The notes under the pieces: generated by a model | Seen by the model: the letters and a program-made list of their open reading frames with translations, nothing else | Told to the model about the DNA's origin: nothing | The model's database searches: none | Position numbers and translations under genes: made by a program | From: Thiobacillus sp. | GTDB taxonomy: Bacteria; Pseudomonadota; Gammaproteobacteria; Burkholderiales; Thiobacillaceae | NCBI GenBank assembly: GCA_030679915.1 | Contig: JAUXRY010000041.1 | Coordinates: 1 to 64,000 of the forward strand | Direction of reading: 5' to 3' | Length of the DNA: 64,000 nt | In this document: positions 52,949-62,455 of the stretch, piece after piece | How the letters are laid out: each line of letters opens with the position of its first letter | How positions within the stretch are numbered: the first letter of the stretch is position 1

Positions 52949-53494
52949 ATGACCCGGCTTGAAGCGCAACAACTGCTGGACCATGCCGAGCTCATTGCGT
53001 CAGAGGACGAGGTACAGGCGGTGCTTGATCGTCTTGCAGATGAAATTTCGCATGTCCTTACTGAGGCGTTTCCGCTGGTGCTCCCGGTCATGGGCGGCGC
53101 GGTGGTATTCGCCGGCCAACTGCTGCCGAAGTTGCGTTTTCCACTGGAGTTTGATTATTTGCACGTCACCCGTTATCGCGGCAACACCACCGGCGCCGAG
53201 GTGGAATGGCGCGTGTTGCCCGGGCAAAACGTGGTGGGCCGCAATGTGCTGGTGCTGGACGACATTCTGGACGAGGGGGAAACCCTGGCTGCGATCCGTG
53301 ACAAGCTCCTGAGCATGGGAGCGGCGCGCGTATGGTCGGCCGTACTGGCCGACAAGGACAATGGACTGGATAAACCGATCCAGGCCGATTTTGTGGGGCT
53401 GCGTGTGCCCAATCGCTATGTGTTCGGCTGCGGCATGGACGCCTATGGACTGTGGCGCAACCTGCCTGCTATTTACGCTTTAAAGGACCAATAA
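52949..53494 (+). CDS. hpt: Hypoxanthine-guanine phosphoribosyltransferase family protein
   Basis: Purine salvage enzyme, 181 aa from ATG at 52949 with GGTGGG before it. The PRPP-binding loop is VLVLDDILDEGETLAAI, and VMGGAVVFAGQLLPKL is the first-loop region. FVGLRVPNRYVFGCGMDAYGLWRNLPAIYAL is the usual C-terminus. It is followed after one base by the thioinosine phosphorylase gene, whose product, hypoxanthine, it can reuse. Confidence 0.9.
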   Translation: MTRLEAQQLLDHAELIASEDEVQAVLDRLADEISHVLTEAFPLVLPVMGGAVVFAGQLLPKLRFPLEFDYLHVTRYRGNTTGAEVEWRVLPGQNVVGRNVLVLDDILDEGETLAAIRDKLLSMGAARVWSAVLADKDNGLDKPIQADFVGLRVPNRYVFGCGMDAYGLWRNLPAIYALKDQ

Positions 53495-53495
53495 C

Positions 53496-54257
53496 ATGCT
53501 AGGCATCATCGGCGGCACCGGGCTGACCCAGCTCGCCAATCTTGAAATCACCCATCGCAAAGTGGCACGCACGCCTTACGGAGAAGCCTCCGGCGCACTG
53601 ACCTTTGGTCATATCTGTGACCAGGAAGTGATTTTTCTGGCACGCCATGGCTACGGCCACACGATTCCCCCACATGAAGTGAACTACCGGGCCAACCTGT
53701 GGGCGCTCAAGGACCATGGCGTCGACCGCGTGGTGTCGGTAGCTACCGTCGGCGGAATCCATCCTGAGCTGATCCCCGGTTCGCTGGTCATCCCCGATCA
53801 GATCATCGACTACACCTATGGCCGGGCCACCTCGTTTTTTGTAGCAAGCGACAAACCCGTGACCCATCTGGATTTCACCTTTCCCTATTGTGATGCCATG
53901 CGCGAAGCCCTGCTGCAGGCTGCAACCAGCGCAGGCATCAGCTTGCGTAATGGTGGTGTGTATGGCGCGGTGCAGGGGCCGCGGTTGGAAACGGCGGCAG
54001 AAATCAATCGCATGGAGCGCGATGGTGCAGACATGGTGGGCATGACCGGCATGCCGGAGGCTTATCTGGCGCGCGAGCTTGAGCTTTGCTATGCAACCGT
54101 GGGCGCGGTCGTGAACCATGCTGCCGGGCGTGGCCTGTCGGCGGAAGGCATTCAGATGGAGGAAATCCAGCCTTTGCTGGGTGAAGTGATGTCGCAGGTA
54201 CGGCACCTGCTCGAACAGCTGGTGACCACTGGTTCCGCCGGATTGTGCGAGGTTTAA
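53496..54257 (+). CDS. S-methyl-5'-thioinosine phosphorylase
   Basis: A 253-aa phosphorylase of the MTAP/PNP family. IGGTGLTQL at the N-terminus, ARHGYGHTIPPHEVNYRANLWALK, SVATVGGIH and GVYGAVQGPRLETAAEINRMERDGADMVGMTGMPEA are characteristic. The sequence agrees better with the thioinosine enzyme described in Pseudomonas aeruginosa (MTIP) than with classical MTA phosphorylases. It splits methylthioinosine to hypoxanthine and methylthioribose-1-phosphate. A separate MTA deaminase is then needed and is not in this window. Adjacent to hpt. Confidence 0.85.
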   Translation: MLGIIGGTGLTQLANLEITHRKVARTPYGEASGALTFGHICDQEVIFLARHGYGHTIPPHEVNYRANLWALKDHGVDRVVSVATVGGIHPELIPGSLVIPDQIIDYTYGRATSFFVASDKPVTHLDFTFPYCDAMREALLQAATSAGISLRNGGVYGAVQGPRLETAAEINRMERDGADMVGMTGMPEAYLARELELCYATVGAVVNHAAGRGLSAEGIQMEEIQPLLGEVMSQVRHLLEQLVTTGSAGLCEV

Positions 54258-54261
54258 GCGC

Positions 54262-55002
54262 ATGGTGAAATCGGTTTCCATGAAGCTCAGTCGGGTATTG
54301 CGGTCGCAAGGATTTGGCTCACGCAAGGTGTGCGAGGCACGTGTGCTGGCAGGTGAGGTCGAGATCAACGGTGTGGTCTGTGACGATCCTGAGGTCGAAG
54401 TGGATCAGGTCGGGCTCGAACTCACGGTCGACGGTGTCACCTGGGCCTACCGTGAGAAGGCCTATGTGCTGGTGAACAAACCGGTTGGATACGAGTGTTC
54501 GCATCACCCCAGTCATCATCGCAGTGTGTTTTCCCTGCTGCCAGCGCCGTTGTTACAACGGGGCGTGCAATGCATCGGCCGACTCGACCAGGACACCACC
54601 GGGTTGCTGCTGTTTTCCGACGATGGCCAGTTTATCCATCGCATGATTTCGCCGAAAAAAGGGGTGGCCAAGGTGTACCGCGCCACCTGTGCCGATCCAC
54701 TTTCCGATGCCATGCTGGAGGCCTTGCGCAGTGGAGTGCTCCTTAACGACGAACCGGCGCCGATTGCTGCGCTGGCCTGCGAAGCGATCGATACCCATAT
54801 CTTGAAACTCACCCTCGCCGAGGGTAAGTATCACCAGGTCAAGCGCATGATTGCGGCAACCGGAAACCGGGTGGTCAGCCTGCATCGCGAGGCCATAGGG
54901 CACTATGATTTGCCCGCAAACCTGGCGCCAGGCAAGTGGCGCTGGCTGGAAGACGACGATTTGAGCAAGCTGGAACAATCATGGCAATCCACGACGTCCT
55001 GA
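54262..55002 (+). CDS. rsuA: 16S rRNA pseudouridine synthase, RsuA family
   Basis: A 246-aa enzyme expected to convert U516 of 16S rRNA to pseudouridine. N-terminal S4 domain ([22 protein letters not shown]), [22 protein letters not shown], and the catalytic loop [19 protein letters not shown] with Asp. [22 protein letters not shown] is the C-terminal family motif. The start could be 54262 or 54280 (MKLSRV). It overlaps def by 22 bases. Confidence 0.88.
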   Translation: MVKSVSMKLSRVLRSQGFGSRKVCEARVLAGEVEINGVVCDDPEVEVDQVGLELTVDGVTWAYREKAYVLVNKPVGYECSHHPSHHRSVFSLLPAPLLQRGVQCIGRLDQDTTGLLLFSDDGQFIHRMISPKKGVAKVYRATCADPLSDAMLEALRSGVLLNDEPAPIAALACEAIDTHILKLTLAEGKYHQVKRMIAATGNRVVSLHREAIGHYDLPANLAPGKWRWLEDDDLSKLEQSWQSTTS

Positions 55003-55529
55003 AAATGGGTGATCCGCGGTTGCTGGCGCCTGCGCGTCCGGTGGAGGATTTTGCTTCGCCGGAGTTGGCCCAGTTGATTGTCGATATGCATGTCACCATG
55101 CGTGCACTCGATGGTGCGGGCCTGGCAGCACCGCAAATTGGTGTGGGCCTTCAGGTGGTGATCTTCGAGGTCAATGTGAATCCACTTTTACCCAACCCGC
55201 GTTATCCCGATGTTGAGCCCGTACCTTTTACCGTCCTGATCAACCCGGTGCTTACCCCGTTGTCCGACGTGATGGAGGACGGCTGGGAGGGATGCCTGTC
55301 AGTTCCAGGTATGCGCGGACTGGTGCCACGCCACACTGAGCTGCGCTACCAAGGCTTTGATGCAACAGGCCGGCCAATCGACCGTAGCGTCAGCGGTTTT
55401 CATGCGCGCGTGGTCCAGCACGAAGTCGATCACTTGAACGGCGTGCTTTATCCCATGCGGATTCGTAACCTGCGTGATTTTGGTTACACCGAAACCTTAT
55501 TCCCCGGACAACACCTGCAGGACGATTAG
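54981..55529 (+). CDS. def: Peptide deformylase
   Basis: Removes formyl from nascent proteins. 182 aa from ATG at 54981 ([15 protein letters not shown]). All three motifs are present: [22 protein letters not shown] with the metal Cys, and [11 protein letters not shown] with HExxH. It lies inside the end of rsuA by 22 bases. It is not paired with fmt here, so it may be one of several deformylases. Confidence 0.95.
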   Translation: MAIHDVLKMGDPRLLAPARPVEDFASPELAQLIVDMHVTMRALDGAGLAAPQIGVGLQVVIFEVNVNPLLPNPRYPDVEPVPFTVLINPVLTPLSDVMEDGWEGCLSVPGMRGLVPRHTELRYQGFDATGRPIDRSVSGFHARVVQHEVDHLNGVLYPMRIRNLRDFGYTETLFPGQHLQDD

Positions 55530-55645
55530 CCGCTAACGCTGATTTCTGGCACGCATTTAGCATGCCTAAAGTTGTTCCGGCCTTTGCCGCTAACTTGCTA
55601 CGTAGTCGTGGGCGAGGTGCCCCGGCACAGGCAGCAAGGATACTA

Positions 55646-56029
55646 ATGAATTCAGAACAACAAATCCAGCAAGCCCAACGCCGCATCCGTCCATCCAGCA
55701 TGATGATGGATGAAGCGATTCAGCTCGAGGATCTTGCTGCGCAGTTGATGACCGTGCAGCGGTATTGGAATGCTCCCAGCCGTGAAATTTATCTGGCCGA
55801 CGCCTTGGCAGAAAGCCGTGTTGTCTGGCATGGCATTCAGGCTTCACTTGCCGGTAGCACGCTGGCACTGCCGTCGGAAGTGCAGCACAACCTGCTGATC
55901 CTTTCGGTTTACGCGGATAGCAAGATCAGTGCGTGCGAAGAAAACCCCAACGCTGAAATGCTGAGCAGCCTGATCGCCCTGACGCATACGCTGGCGGGCA
56001 GCCTCAAGGAATGGCAGGTGGCTGCATGA
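55646..56029 (+). CDS. FlaF-like flagellar regulator (tentative)
   Basis: A 127-aa helical protein. ATG at 55646 has AAGGATA before it; the frame opens at 55562. The pattern DEAIQLEDLAAQLMTVQRYW, LADALAESRVVWHGIQASLAG, LPSEVQHNLLILSVYADSKI and LIALTHTLAGSLKEW follows that of FlaF proteins, which regulate flagellin expression. No other flagellar gene is in the window, so the assignment rests on sequence pattern alone. The next gene overlaps its stop (ATGA). Confidence 0.55.
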   Translation: MNSEQQIQQAQRRIRPSSMMMDEAIQLEDLAAQLMTVQRYWNAPSREIYLADALAESRVVWHGIQASLAGSTLALPSEVQHNLLILSVYADSKISACEENPNAEMLSSLIALTHTLAGSLKEWQVAA

Positions 56030-56277
56030 GCCGGCTGACAGACGTGCGGCGTGTCATTGTTATGGCGCATGATAAATCGGATTCGGGTCTGTGCCTGGCC
56101 GGTGGCGTGGGGGTAGGGACCTCAGTTCGCCCCGGTCGGGTTCGTAATCGTACGAAAACCGAGGCAGATGAGAAAGTCAAAAAGCCCGCCAGCGAATCCG
56201 TCAAGAAGTCACCGCCGTCACGCAAGGCTCCGGCGCGCGGGCGCTATGTAGACGAATACGCGCAGCCCGCGCGCTGA
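56026..56277 (+). CDS. Small basic protein of unknown function
   Basis: An 83-aa protein starting at ATG 56026, overlapping the FlaF-like stop by four bases. The first part (MSRLTDVRRVIVMAHDKS) looks folded; the rest is Lys/Arg/Ser/Pro rich (KPASESVKKSPPSRKAPARG), likely disordered. No family recognised. Coupled translation suggests a shared function with the FlaF-like protein. Confidence 0.5.
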   Translation: MSRLTDVRRVIVMAHDKSDSGLCLAGGVGVGTSVRPGRVRNRTKTEADEKVKKPASESVKKSPPSRKAPARGRYVDEYAQPAR

Positions 56278-56288
56278 CTCGCTTTACC

Positions 56289-58844
56289 TTATTGTTTTAA
56301 TGCTTCCCGCATGTCGGCGACCAGCGCTTCAACTCCGGCAGGTATATTCAGCGCCTCACCCAAAATCTGGAAGGTGTCCTCGGCGCGCTCCCCCAGGGTA
56401 TCGATTTTGGCCGCATAGACACTCACGTTATGCCGCATCAGCACATCCGCTACTGCAAATAACAATCCGCCACGATCCGCGCAGGTGATCGACAGCATAT
56501 GGCCATGGCCGGGAGCATCGGCTTCCACCCGCACCGTCGTGGGATAGGGATGATGGCGCTGGTGGCGAGACAATCGTCCACGCGGCACACTTTGTATCGG
56601 GCGTGTTGGATCAAGGTCGCATGTCAGTTCGTGTTCCACGAAATTCAGGAAGTCGCGATAGTGGATCCCGCGATTCACCAGATCCATCACCTGGAAACTG
56701 TCCAGCGCGTAACCATGCCGGGTGGTGTGAATCTTGGCTTCAAGAATGGTGTACTGAATCCGGGCAAAGAATCCACAGATGCGGGCAAACAGGTCGGGGC
56801 GGCTGGGGGTGTACACCAGCACCTGGATCCCTTCTCCCGCAGGGGACAGGCGCGCGCGCACGACAGCATCCGGGCTGTCGGTGCGCTGCCACAGCATCCG
56901 GGCCTGCCAGGCCATGTCCAGTGCCTCGAAGCGGGCAAAGTAACGGGCGTCGAGGTGTTGCCATAACGCGTCGGCCGCCGTATTGGGGAGGCCGTACAGG
57001 GCGAGGTTGACGCGCGCCTCCGCTTGCCGGGTGGATGTGTCGGGCAGGGCCACTTCGCCGCTCGTCAGATGCATCCGTGTCGTGTTGTACAGGTCTTCCA
57101 GCAACTTGCCTTTCCAGGCATTCCAGACATGCGGACTGGTGCCGCGGATGTCGGCAACGGTAAGCAAATACAAGGCTGTCAGACGGCGCAGGCTACCGAC
57201 CTTGGTGGCAAATGCGGCGATGACATCGGGGTCGCTGATATCTTCTTTCTGCGAGGTTCGTGACATGACCAGATGCGTTCCAACCAGCCAGACAACCAGT
57301 TCGCTGTCGGGCTTGTCGAGCCCATGCTGAGTGCAAAAGCGTTGGGCATCTGCCATGCCCAGCTCGGAGTGGTCACCCCCACGGCCTTTGGCAATGTCGT
57401 GAAACAGCGCAGCCAGGTACAGCAGCTCGGGCTTTTCGAACGTGGTCATCAATTCGCTGGCAAGCGGCAATTCGTGCGCCAACTCCGGCACAGTCAGGCG
57501 CCGCACGTTGCGCAATACGGTCAGGATGTGTTCGTCCACGGTAAAGACGTGGAACAGGTCGTGCTGCATTTGGCCGACGATGCGGCCGAATGCCGGGATA
57601 TAGCACCCTAGCAGGCCATAGCGGTGCATGGCACGCAGCGCTCGCGTGATACCACGGGGTTGCCGCAGCAGCGACATGAACAGGGCCCGGTGCGCGGGAT
57701 TGGCGCGGAAGGCCGCATTGATGCGTGTGCGCCCACGCCACAGCGCACGAAGAGTTGTCGGTTCGAAGCCCGCTAACGTGGGGCGCTGGGCATACAGGAT
57801 GAAGGCACGCAGCATTGCGTCGGGCTTGCGCTTGAAAAGGTCGGCGGTGCGCGCTTCCAGCAGGTTGGCGCGGACCTGGAAGTCGTCATCAATAGGCTGG
57901 GGTGGCGCGGTTACCGGAAACAGGCGTACCCGTAGCGACTGCAGCAGAATATCGTTTGCGCGCTGAATCAGCTTGGCGGCGCGGTAGTACCCCTGCATCA
58001 GGTGCTCGCCAGCCCGCTTGTGTGCGGTGGCGGTCAACCCCAGTTGTGCAGCGAGTTCGGTTTGATAGTCGAAAGCCAATCGATCCTCACGTCGCTTGGC
58101 CAGCAGGTGGAGGTGGATCCGCAGTCCCGACAGCCCCGTCTCCACATGCGCAATTCGTCGCGCCTCAAGTCGGGTTAGCAGGTTGGCCTGTGCCAGTCCG
58201 TTCCATCCCCCGTCAATGCCGCATGCCTGCGCTATCCAATGGATCGTATGCAGGTCACGAAGACCGCCCGGACTGTCTTTCAGATTGGGTTCGAGTTTGT
58301 AGGCGCTGTCATCGAAGCGCGCGTGGCGTGCCAACTGCTCGGCCCATTTGCCGTCAAAGAAGTGCTGGGCGTCGAAACGCGCCTGAAAGCGAGTCTTGAA
58401 TTCGTCGAACAACCCGGCGGCACCCCACACGAAGCGTGCCTCCATCTGATTGGTTTCCACCGTGATGTCGGCATCGGCCTCGGTAATGCAGGTGTCGATG
58501 GTTCGAACGCTATGACCGATTTCCAGGCCCACGTCCCAGCAGGCCTGTACCCAACTTTCCAGCACAGCTTGTTGATCGGGTGCGGGCTCGCTTGGCAGCA
58601 GCAGTAGCACGTCCACATCCGAACCCGGAAAAAGTTCACCCCGCCCATAACCCCCCACGGCGGCGAGGCAGAAGCTTGCGGGCAGCGCGACCCGGGTACT
58701 CAGTTCCGCCAGCACGCCATCGACCAGCGCGGCATGGCGGGACAGATAGTGGGAAACCTCGGGCTTCTCGAGATAGGCCGCAGCCAGCGCGGCGCGACCG
58801 GATTTGAGCTGTTCGCGAAGGTCGGCGAACGGGGTATCGTTCAC
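56289..58844 (-). CDS. glnD: [Protein-PII] uridylyltransferase/uridylyl-removing enzyme
   Basis: Nitrogen sensor that uridylylates PII proteins when glutamine is low. 851 aa. Nucleotidyltransferase site GGYGRGELFPGSDVDVLLLL (about residues 65-85); HD hydrolase domain with ALFHDIAKGRGGDHSELG; two C-terminal ACT domains (RPDLFARICGFFARIQYTIL and ADRGGLLFAVADVLMRHNVSV). GTG start overlapping the map stop (GTGA). The map-glnD order next to rpsB is common in proteobacteria. Confidence 0.97.
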   Translation of the reverse strand: MNDTPFADLREQLKSGRAALAAAYLEKPEVSHYLSRHAALVDGVLAELSTRVALPASFCLAAVGGYGRGELFPGSDVDVLLLLPSEPAPDQQAVLESWVQACWDVGLEIGHSVRTIDTCITEADADITVETNQMEARFVWGAAGLFDEFKTRFQARFDAQHFFDGKWAEQLARHARFDDSAYKLEPNLKDSPGGLRDLHTIHWIAQACGIDGGWNGLAQANLLTRLEARRIAHVETGLSGLRIHLHLLAKRREDRLAFDYQTELAAQLGLTATAHKRAGEHLMQGYYRAAKLIQRANDILLQSLRVRLFPVTAPPQPIDDDFQVRANLLEARTADLFKRKPDAMLRAFILYAQRPTLAGFEPTTLRALWRGRTRINAAFRANPAHRALFMSLLRQPRGITRALRAMHRYGLLGCYIPAFGRIVGQMQHDLFHVFTVDEHILTVLRNVRRLTVPELAHELPLASELMTTFEKPELLYLAALFHDIAKGRGGDHSELGMADAQRFCTQHGLDKPDSELVVWLVGTHLVMSRTSQKEDISDPDVIAAFATKVGSLRRLTALYLLTVADIRGTSPHVWNAWKGKLLEDLYNTTRMHLTSGEVALPDTSTRQAEARVNLALYGLPNTAADALWQHLDARYFARFEALDMAWQARMLWQRTDSPDAVVRARLSPAGEGIQVLVYTPSRPDLFARICGFFARIQYTILEAKIHTTRHGYALDSFQVMDLVNRGIHYRDFLNFVEHELTCDLDPTRPIQSVPRGRLSRHQRHHPYPTTVRVEADAPGHGHMLSITCADRGGLLFAVADVLMRHNVSVYAAKIDTLGERAEDTFQILGEALNIPAGVEALVADMREALKQ

Positions 58845-59650
58845 GCCGCCGACAGGATGCGGTCGGGGGTGGCTGGGCTGCCTACAGATACGGTCAATAC
58901 TTCATAGCCTGTATCTGTGACCAGTATGGTGTGTTCCCATTGTGCCGACAGGCTACGATCCTTGGTGGTGATGGTCCAGCCGTCTGGCATCTGGCGAATG
59001 TCGCGTCGGCCGGCATTGATCATGGGTTCGATGGTGAAGGTCATGCCGGTTTCGAGTCGCAAGCCGGTACCCGCTTTGCCGTAATGCAGCACCTGGGGGT
59101 CTTCGTGGAAATTAAGACCGATGCCATGGCCGCAAAATTCGCGCACTACGCTGTAGCCACTGTTTTCGGCAAACTGCTGGATCGCATGGCCGACATCGCC
59201 CAGCCGTGCGCCTGGCTTGACGTGTGAAATGCCAATCCACATGGATTCATAGGTGATCTGGATCAGGCGTTTGGCCTGAACCGTAACATCGCCTACAGCA
59301 AACATGCGACTGGTGTCGCCGTGCCAGCCATCCTTGATCACCGTGATGTCGAGGTTCACGATATCGCCGTTTTTGAGCAGCTTGTCGCCTGGAACGCCAT
59401 GACACACCTGATTGTTGACCGATGTGCAGATCGATTTGGGATAGGGCGCATGGCCGGGCGGCGCATAGTTCAGCGGCGCCGGAATTGTGCCCTGCACGTT
59501 GATCATGTAGTCGTGGCAGAGTTTGTCGAGTTCACCGGTGGTGACACCGGGTTTGACGAAGGGCGTGATGTAATCGAGGACTTCCGAGCCGAGCCGGCCG
59601 GCGATGCGCATGCCTTCGATTTCAGAGCCTGTTTTGATGGTGACAGTCAT
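58841..59650 (-). CDS. map: Methionine aminopeptidase, type I
   Basis: Removes N-terminal Met. 269 aa. Metal ligands are visible in VNLDITVIKDGWHGDTSRMF (two Asp), EFCGHGIGLNFHEDPQV (His), TFTIEPMI (Glu) and QWEHTILVT (Glu). Starts ATG 59650 and is divergent from rpsB across a 339-base gap. Confidence 0.96.
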   Translation of the reverse strand: MTVTIKTGSEIEGMRIAGRLGSEVLDYITPFVKPGVTTGELDKLCHDYMINVQGTIPAPLNYAPPGHAPYPKSICTSVNNQVCHGVPGDKLLKNGDIVNLDITVIKDGWHGDTSRMFAVGDVTVQAKRLIQITYESMWIGISHVKPGARLGDVGHAIQQFAENSGYSVVREFCGHGIGLNFHEDPQVLHYGKAGTGLRLETGMTFTIEPMINAGRRDIRQMPDGWTITTKDRSLSAQWEHTILVTDTGYEVLTVSVGSPATPDRILSAA

Positions 59651-59839
59651 GGGGCATAGGACGTGGGGTAAATATGCATTCTATCGCGCCCGTAGCAGGA
59701 CAAAACAACCCTGAAAGGGTTATGGGCACTTACACCGGCAATTGGGCCAGCCCTGATGGCATGTGTCGGGTATTAGCCAAGCGTTTCTTGGGGATTTTGA
59801 TTTGGGTAAGCGGGCTTGACTACCGAAGACGGTTTTCCC

Positions 59840-59868
59840 TTGAAAAATCAGCCTGATGGCATTAGAAT
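59840..59868 (+). promoter_or_regulatory. Promoter of rpsB-tsf
   Basis: TTGAAA (59840-59845), 17 bases, TAGAAT (59863-59868): a near-consensus sigma-70 pair. Transcription would begin near 59875 and give a leader of about 115 bases before rpsB. The rest of the map-rpsB gap (59651-59839) shows no other supported feature. Confidence 0.8.
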
Positions 59869-59913
59869 CGCCGGCTGTCCGGAATCGTTCGGATAAATAC
59901 GCACATCTGTCAT

Positions 59914-59983
59914 TAAAGGGTGGTTGCACGTTCAACTAACAAACGTGCGGCTGCTGACGGGTGGAGGCTCAACCCTTTAGGAG
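59914..59983 (+). promoter_or_regulatory. rpsB leader RNA structure (candidate S2 autoregulatory site)
   Basis: TAAAGGGT (59914-59921) pairs perfectly with ACCCTTTA (59972-59979), closing an inner hairpin GCACGTT (59926-59932)/AACGTGC (59942-59948). The 3' arm of the closing stem runs into the AGGAG ribosome-binding site (59979-59983), six bases before the rpsB ATG. S2 is known to repress its own operon in E. coli through the leader, so this fold could be the target. Confidence 0.6.
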
Positions 59984-59989
59984 TTTTAC

Positions 59990-60736
59990 ATGTCAGTCAC
60001 AATGCGCCAAATGCTGGAAGCCGGTGTCCACTTCGGTCACCAAACCCGTTTCTGGAACCCCAAGATGGCTCCGTACATCTTCGGCCATCGCAGCAAAATT
60101 CACATCGTCAACCTGGAAAAATCGCTGCCGATGTTTCAGGATGCACAAAAATTCGTCCGTAAGGTTTCGTCGAACAAAGGTACCGTCCTCTTCGTCGGCA
60201 CCAAGCGTGCTGCACGTGACATCGTGCGTGAAGAAGCCCAGCGTGCCGGTATGCCTTACGTCGACAACCGCTGGCTGGGCGGCATGCTGACCAACTTCAA
60301 GACGGTCAAGCAATCGATCAAGCGTCTGAACGATCTGGAAGCCTCGCTGGCCGAGCCGGGTCGTCTGTCGAAAAAGGAAACACTGACCGTTCAGCGCGAA
60401 GTCGACAAGCTGGAACGCAGCCTGGGTGGCATCCGCGAAATGGGCGGCCTGCCTGACGCGCTGTTCATTATCGACGTCGGCTACCAGAAGGGCGCCGTCG
60501 TCGAAGCCAAGAAGCTGGGGATTCCGGTCATTGGCGTGGTGGACACCAACAACAGCCCCGAAGGCCTGGATTACGTGATACCGGGTAATGATGACTCGGC
60601 GCGTGCGATTCGCCTGTATGCACGTGGTATGGCCGATGCGGCGCTGGAAGGCCGCGCTCAGGTCATCAGCGAGATCGTTGGCGGCGAAGAGTTCATCGAA
60701 GTTGAAGAAGAAGAGGGTGGCGTAGCCGCTGAATAA
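59990..60736 (+). CDS. rpsB: 30S ribosomal protein S2
   Basis: Primary small-subunit protein, 248 aa. [42 protein letters not shown]-type sequence, [35 protein letters not shown] and [30 protein letters not shown] are all standard S2. The acidic tail ([12 protein letters not shown]) is usual in betaproteobacteria. Head of the rpsB-tsf-pyrH-frr-uppS-cdsA run. AGGAG precedes the ATG. Confidence 0.99.
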   Translation: MSVTMRQMLEAGVHFGHQTRFWNPKMAPYIFGHRSKIHIVNLEKSLPMFQDAQKFVRKVSSNKGTVLFVGTKRAARDIVREEAQRAGMPYVDNRWLGGMLTNFKTVKQSIKRLNDLEASLAEPGRLSKKETLTVQREVDKLERSLGGIREMGGLPDALFIIDVGYQKGAVVEAKKLGIPVIGVVDTNNSPEGLDYVIPGNDDSARAIRLYARGMADAALEGRAQVISEIVGGEEFIEVEEEEGGVAAE

Positions 60737-60754
60737 GCGCGACTCGCTGCTGCG

Positions 60755-60807
60755 TCGCCGGAGCAATCCGGCGAGCGTATTCAAGGGGGGGGCGTTTGCC
60801 CCTCTTT
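60755..60807 (+). terminator. Two stem-loops between rpsB and tsf (partial terminator)
   Basis: TCGCCGGA (60755-60762) pairs perfectly with TCCGGCGA (60767-60774) over a GCAA tetraloop. A second G-rich/C-rich stem (GGGGC...GCCCC, about 60786-60802) is followed by TCTTTCT. This resembles the attenuating terminator in E. coli rpsB-tsf, which lets only part of the transcripts reach tsf. Confidence 0.6.
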
Positions 60808-60853
60808 CTGTATTGAAACTGGCTGTATCGAAACCGAATTGAAGGAGTGCAAC

Positions 60854-61726
60854 ATGGCAGAAATTACTGCAAGCATGGTTAAAGAGCTGCGCGAAAAAAC
60901 CGACGCGCCGATGATGGACTGTAAGAAAGCGCTGACCGAAGCGGGTGGCGATATGCAAAAAGCCGATGAAATCCTGCGCGTGCGTTTTGGTAACAAGGCC
61001 GCCAAGAGCGCGAGCCGGGTTGCTGCTGAAGGTGTTGTCACGATTGCCATCAGTGCCGATGGCAAATCGGCTGCCATGGTGGAAGTGAACTGCGAAACCG
61101 ATTTCGTGGCCAAGAATGACGACTTCCTGGCGTTGTCCAACGCGCTGGCCGATATGGTGTTGAAGCAGAATCCGGCCGACGTGGCTGCCTTGTCCGCATT
61201 GCCGCACAATGGCACCACTGTGGAAGCGTTCCGCACCGAGTTGGTGGGCAAGATGGGCGAAAACATGTCTATACGCCGCTTTGTCCGCCTCGACGGTCAG
61301 GGCAAATTCGCCAGCTACATCCACAGTGGCAAGATTGGTGTGCTGGTCGATGTGACGGGCGACGAAGCCCTGGCGCGCGACATTGCCATGCACATCGCTG
61401 CATCCAAGCCGAAGTCGCTGGACGCATCGGGCGTGTCGCCGGATCTGCTGGATACGGAACGTCGCATTGCCATCGAGAAAGCCAAGGAAGCCGGCAAGCC
61501 GGAAGCCATGCTGGAAAAAATTGCCGAAGGTACGGTTCAAAAGTACCTCAAGGAAGTCACGTTGTTGTCGCAGCCTTTCGTCAAGGATGACAAGCAAACC
61601 GTCGAGCAGGTACTCAAGTCGAAAAGCTCGCAGTGTCACGGTTTCGTGATGCTGGTAGTGGGTGAAGGCATCGAAAAGAAAGTAACCGACTTCGCAGCTG
61701 AAGTGGCCGCTGCCGGCAAGGTTTAA
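60854..61726 (+). CDS. tsf: Elongation factor Ts
   Basis: Nucleotide exchange factor for EF-Tu, 290 aa from ATG at 60854 ([20 protein letters not shown]) with AAGGAG upstream. [22 protein letters not shown] and [17 protein letters not shown] are the two family signatures. Length is normal. pyrH follows after six bases. Confidence 0.99.
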   Translation: MAEITASMVKELREKTDAPMMDCKKALTEAGGDMQKADEILRVRFGNKAAKSASRVAAEGVVTIAISADGKSAAMVEVNCETDFVAKNDDFLALSNALADMVLKQNPADVAALSALPHNGTTVEAFRTELVGKMGENMSIRRFVRLDGQGKFASYIHSGKIGVLVDVTGDEALARDIAMHIAASKPKSLDASGVSPDLLDTERRIAIEKAKEAGKPEAMLEKIAEGTVQKYLKEVTLLSQPFVKDDKQTVEQVLKSKSSQCHGFVMLVVGEGIEKKVTDFAAEVAAAGKV

Positions 61727-61732
61727 TCCAGC

Positions 61733-62446
61733 ATGGCCGCCATCCGACGCATCCTGCTGAAGTTGTCCGGCGAGGCCCTGATGGGGCCCGAAGGCTTTGG
61801 CTACCATGGCGAAACCATGGCCGGTTTTGTCGCCCAGATCCGCGAAGTGGCGGCGTTGGGCGTGCAGGTGGGGATAGTCGTCGGGGGCGGAAATCTGTTT
61901 CGCGGCGCCACCGGCGCATTGTCTGGAATGAACCGCGCCAATGCCGATTCGATGGGCATGCTGGCCACGGTGATGAATGCGCTGGCGTTGAAAGATGCGT
62001 TGCAACAATCGGGTGTCGATGCGCGCGTGCAGACGGCGGTCCATATCAGCCACGTCGGCGAGGCGTTTGATCGTGATGTCGCGGTGCGTCATCTGGAAGC
62101 CGGGCGGGTCGTGATATTTGGTGGCGGCACGGGCAACCCGTTCTTCACCACGGATACCGCGGCTGCGCTGCGTGCCGCCGAGATCGATGCCGATTTGTTG
62201 ATCAAGGCGACCAAGGTTGATGGGGTGTATTCCGCCGACCCGAACAAGGACGCAACGGCAACGCGTTACGAAACCCTCGGTTTCGATGAGGCAATCGCCA
62301 AAAATCTGGGTGTGCTGGATACCGCCGCTTTTGCCTTGTGTCGCGAACAGAAACTGACGCTGGTTGTGTTCAATGTTTTCAAGGCCGGCGCGTTGAAGCG
62401 CGTGGTGATGGGTGAAAACGAAGGCACGCGAGTGTCCTTGAGTTGA
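61733..62446 (+). CDS. pyrH: UMP kinase
   Basis: Phosphorylates UMP to UDP; hexameric amino-acid-kinase fold. 237 aa. [63 protein letters not shown] and [10 protein letters not shown] are the standard motifs. Confidence 0.98.
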   Translation: MAAIRRILLKLSGEALMGPEGFGYHGETMAGFVAQIREVAALGVQVGIVVGGGNLFRGATGALSGMNRANADSMGMLATVMNALALKDALQQSGVDARVQTAVHISHVGEAFDRDVAVRHLEAGRVVIFGGGTGNPFFTTDTAAALRAAEIDADLLIKATKVDGVYSADPNKDATATRYETLGFDEAIAKNLGVLDTAAFALCREQKLTLVVFNVFKAGALKRVVMGENEGTRVSLS

Positions 62447-62455
62447 GGAGTTGAA

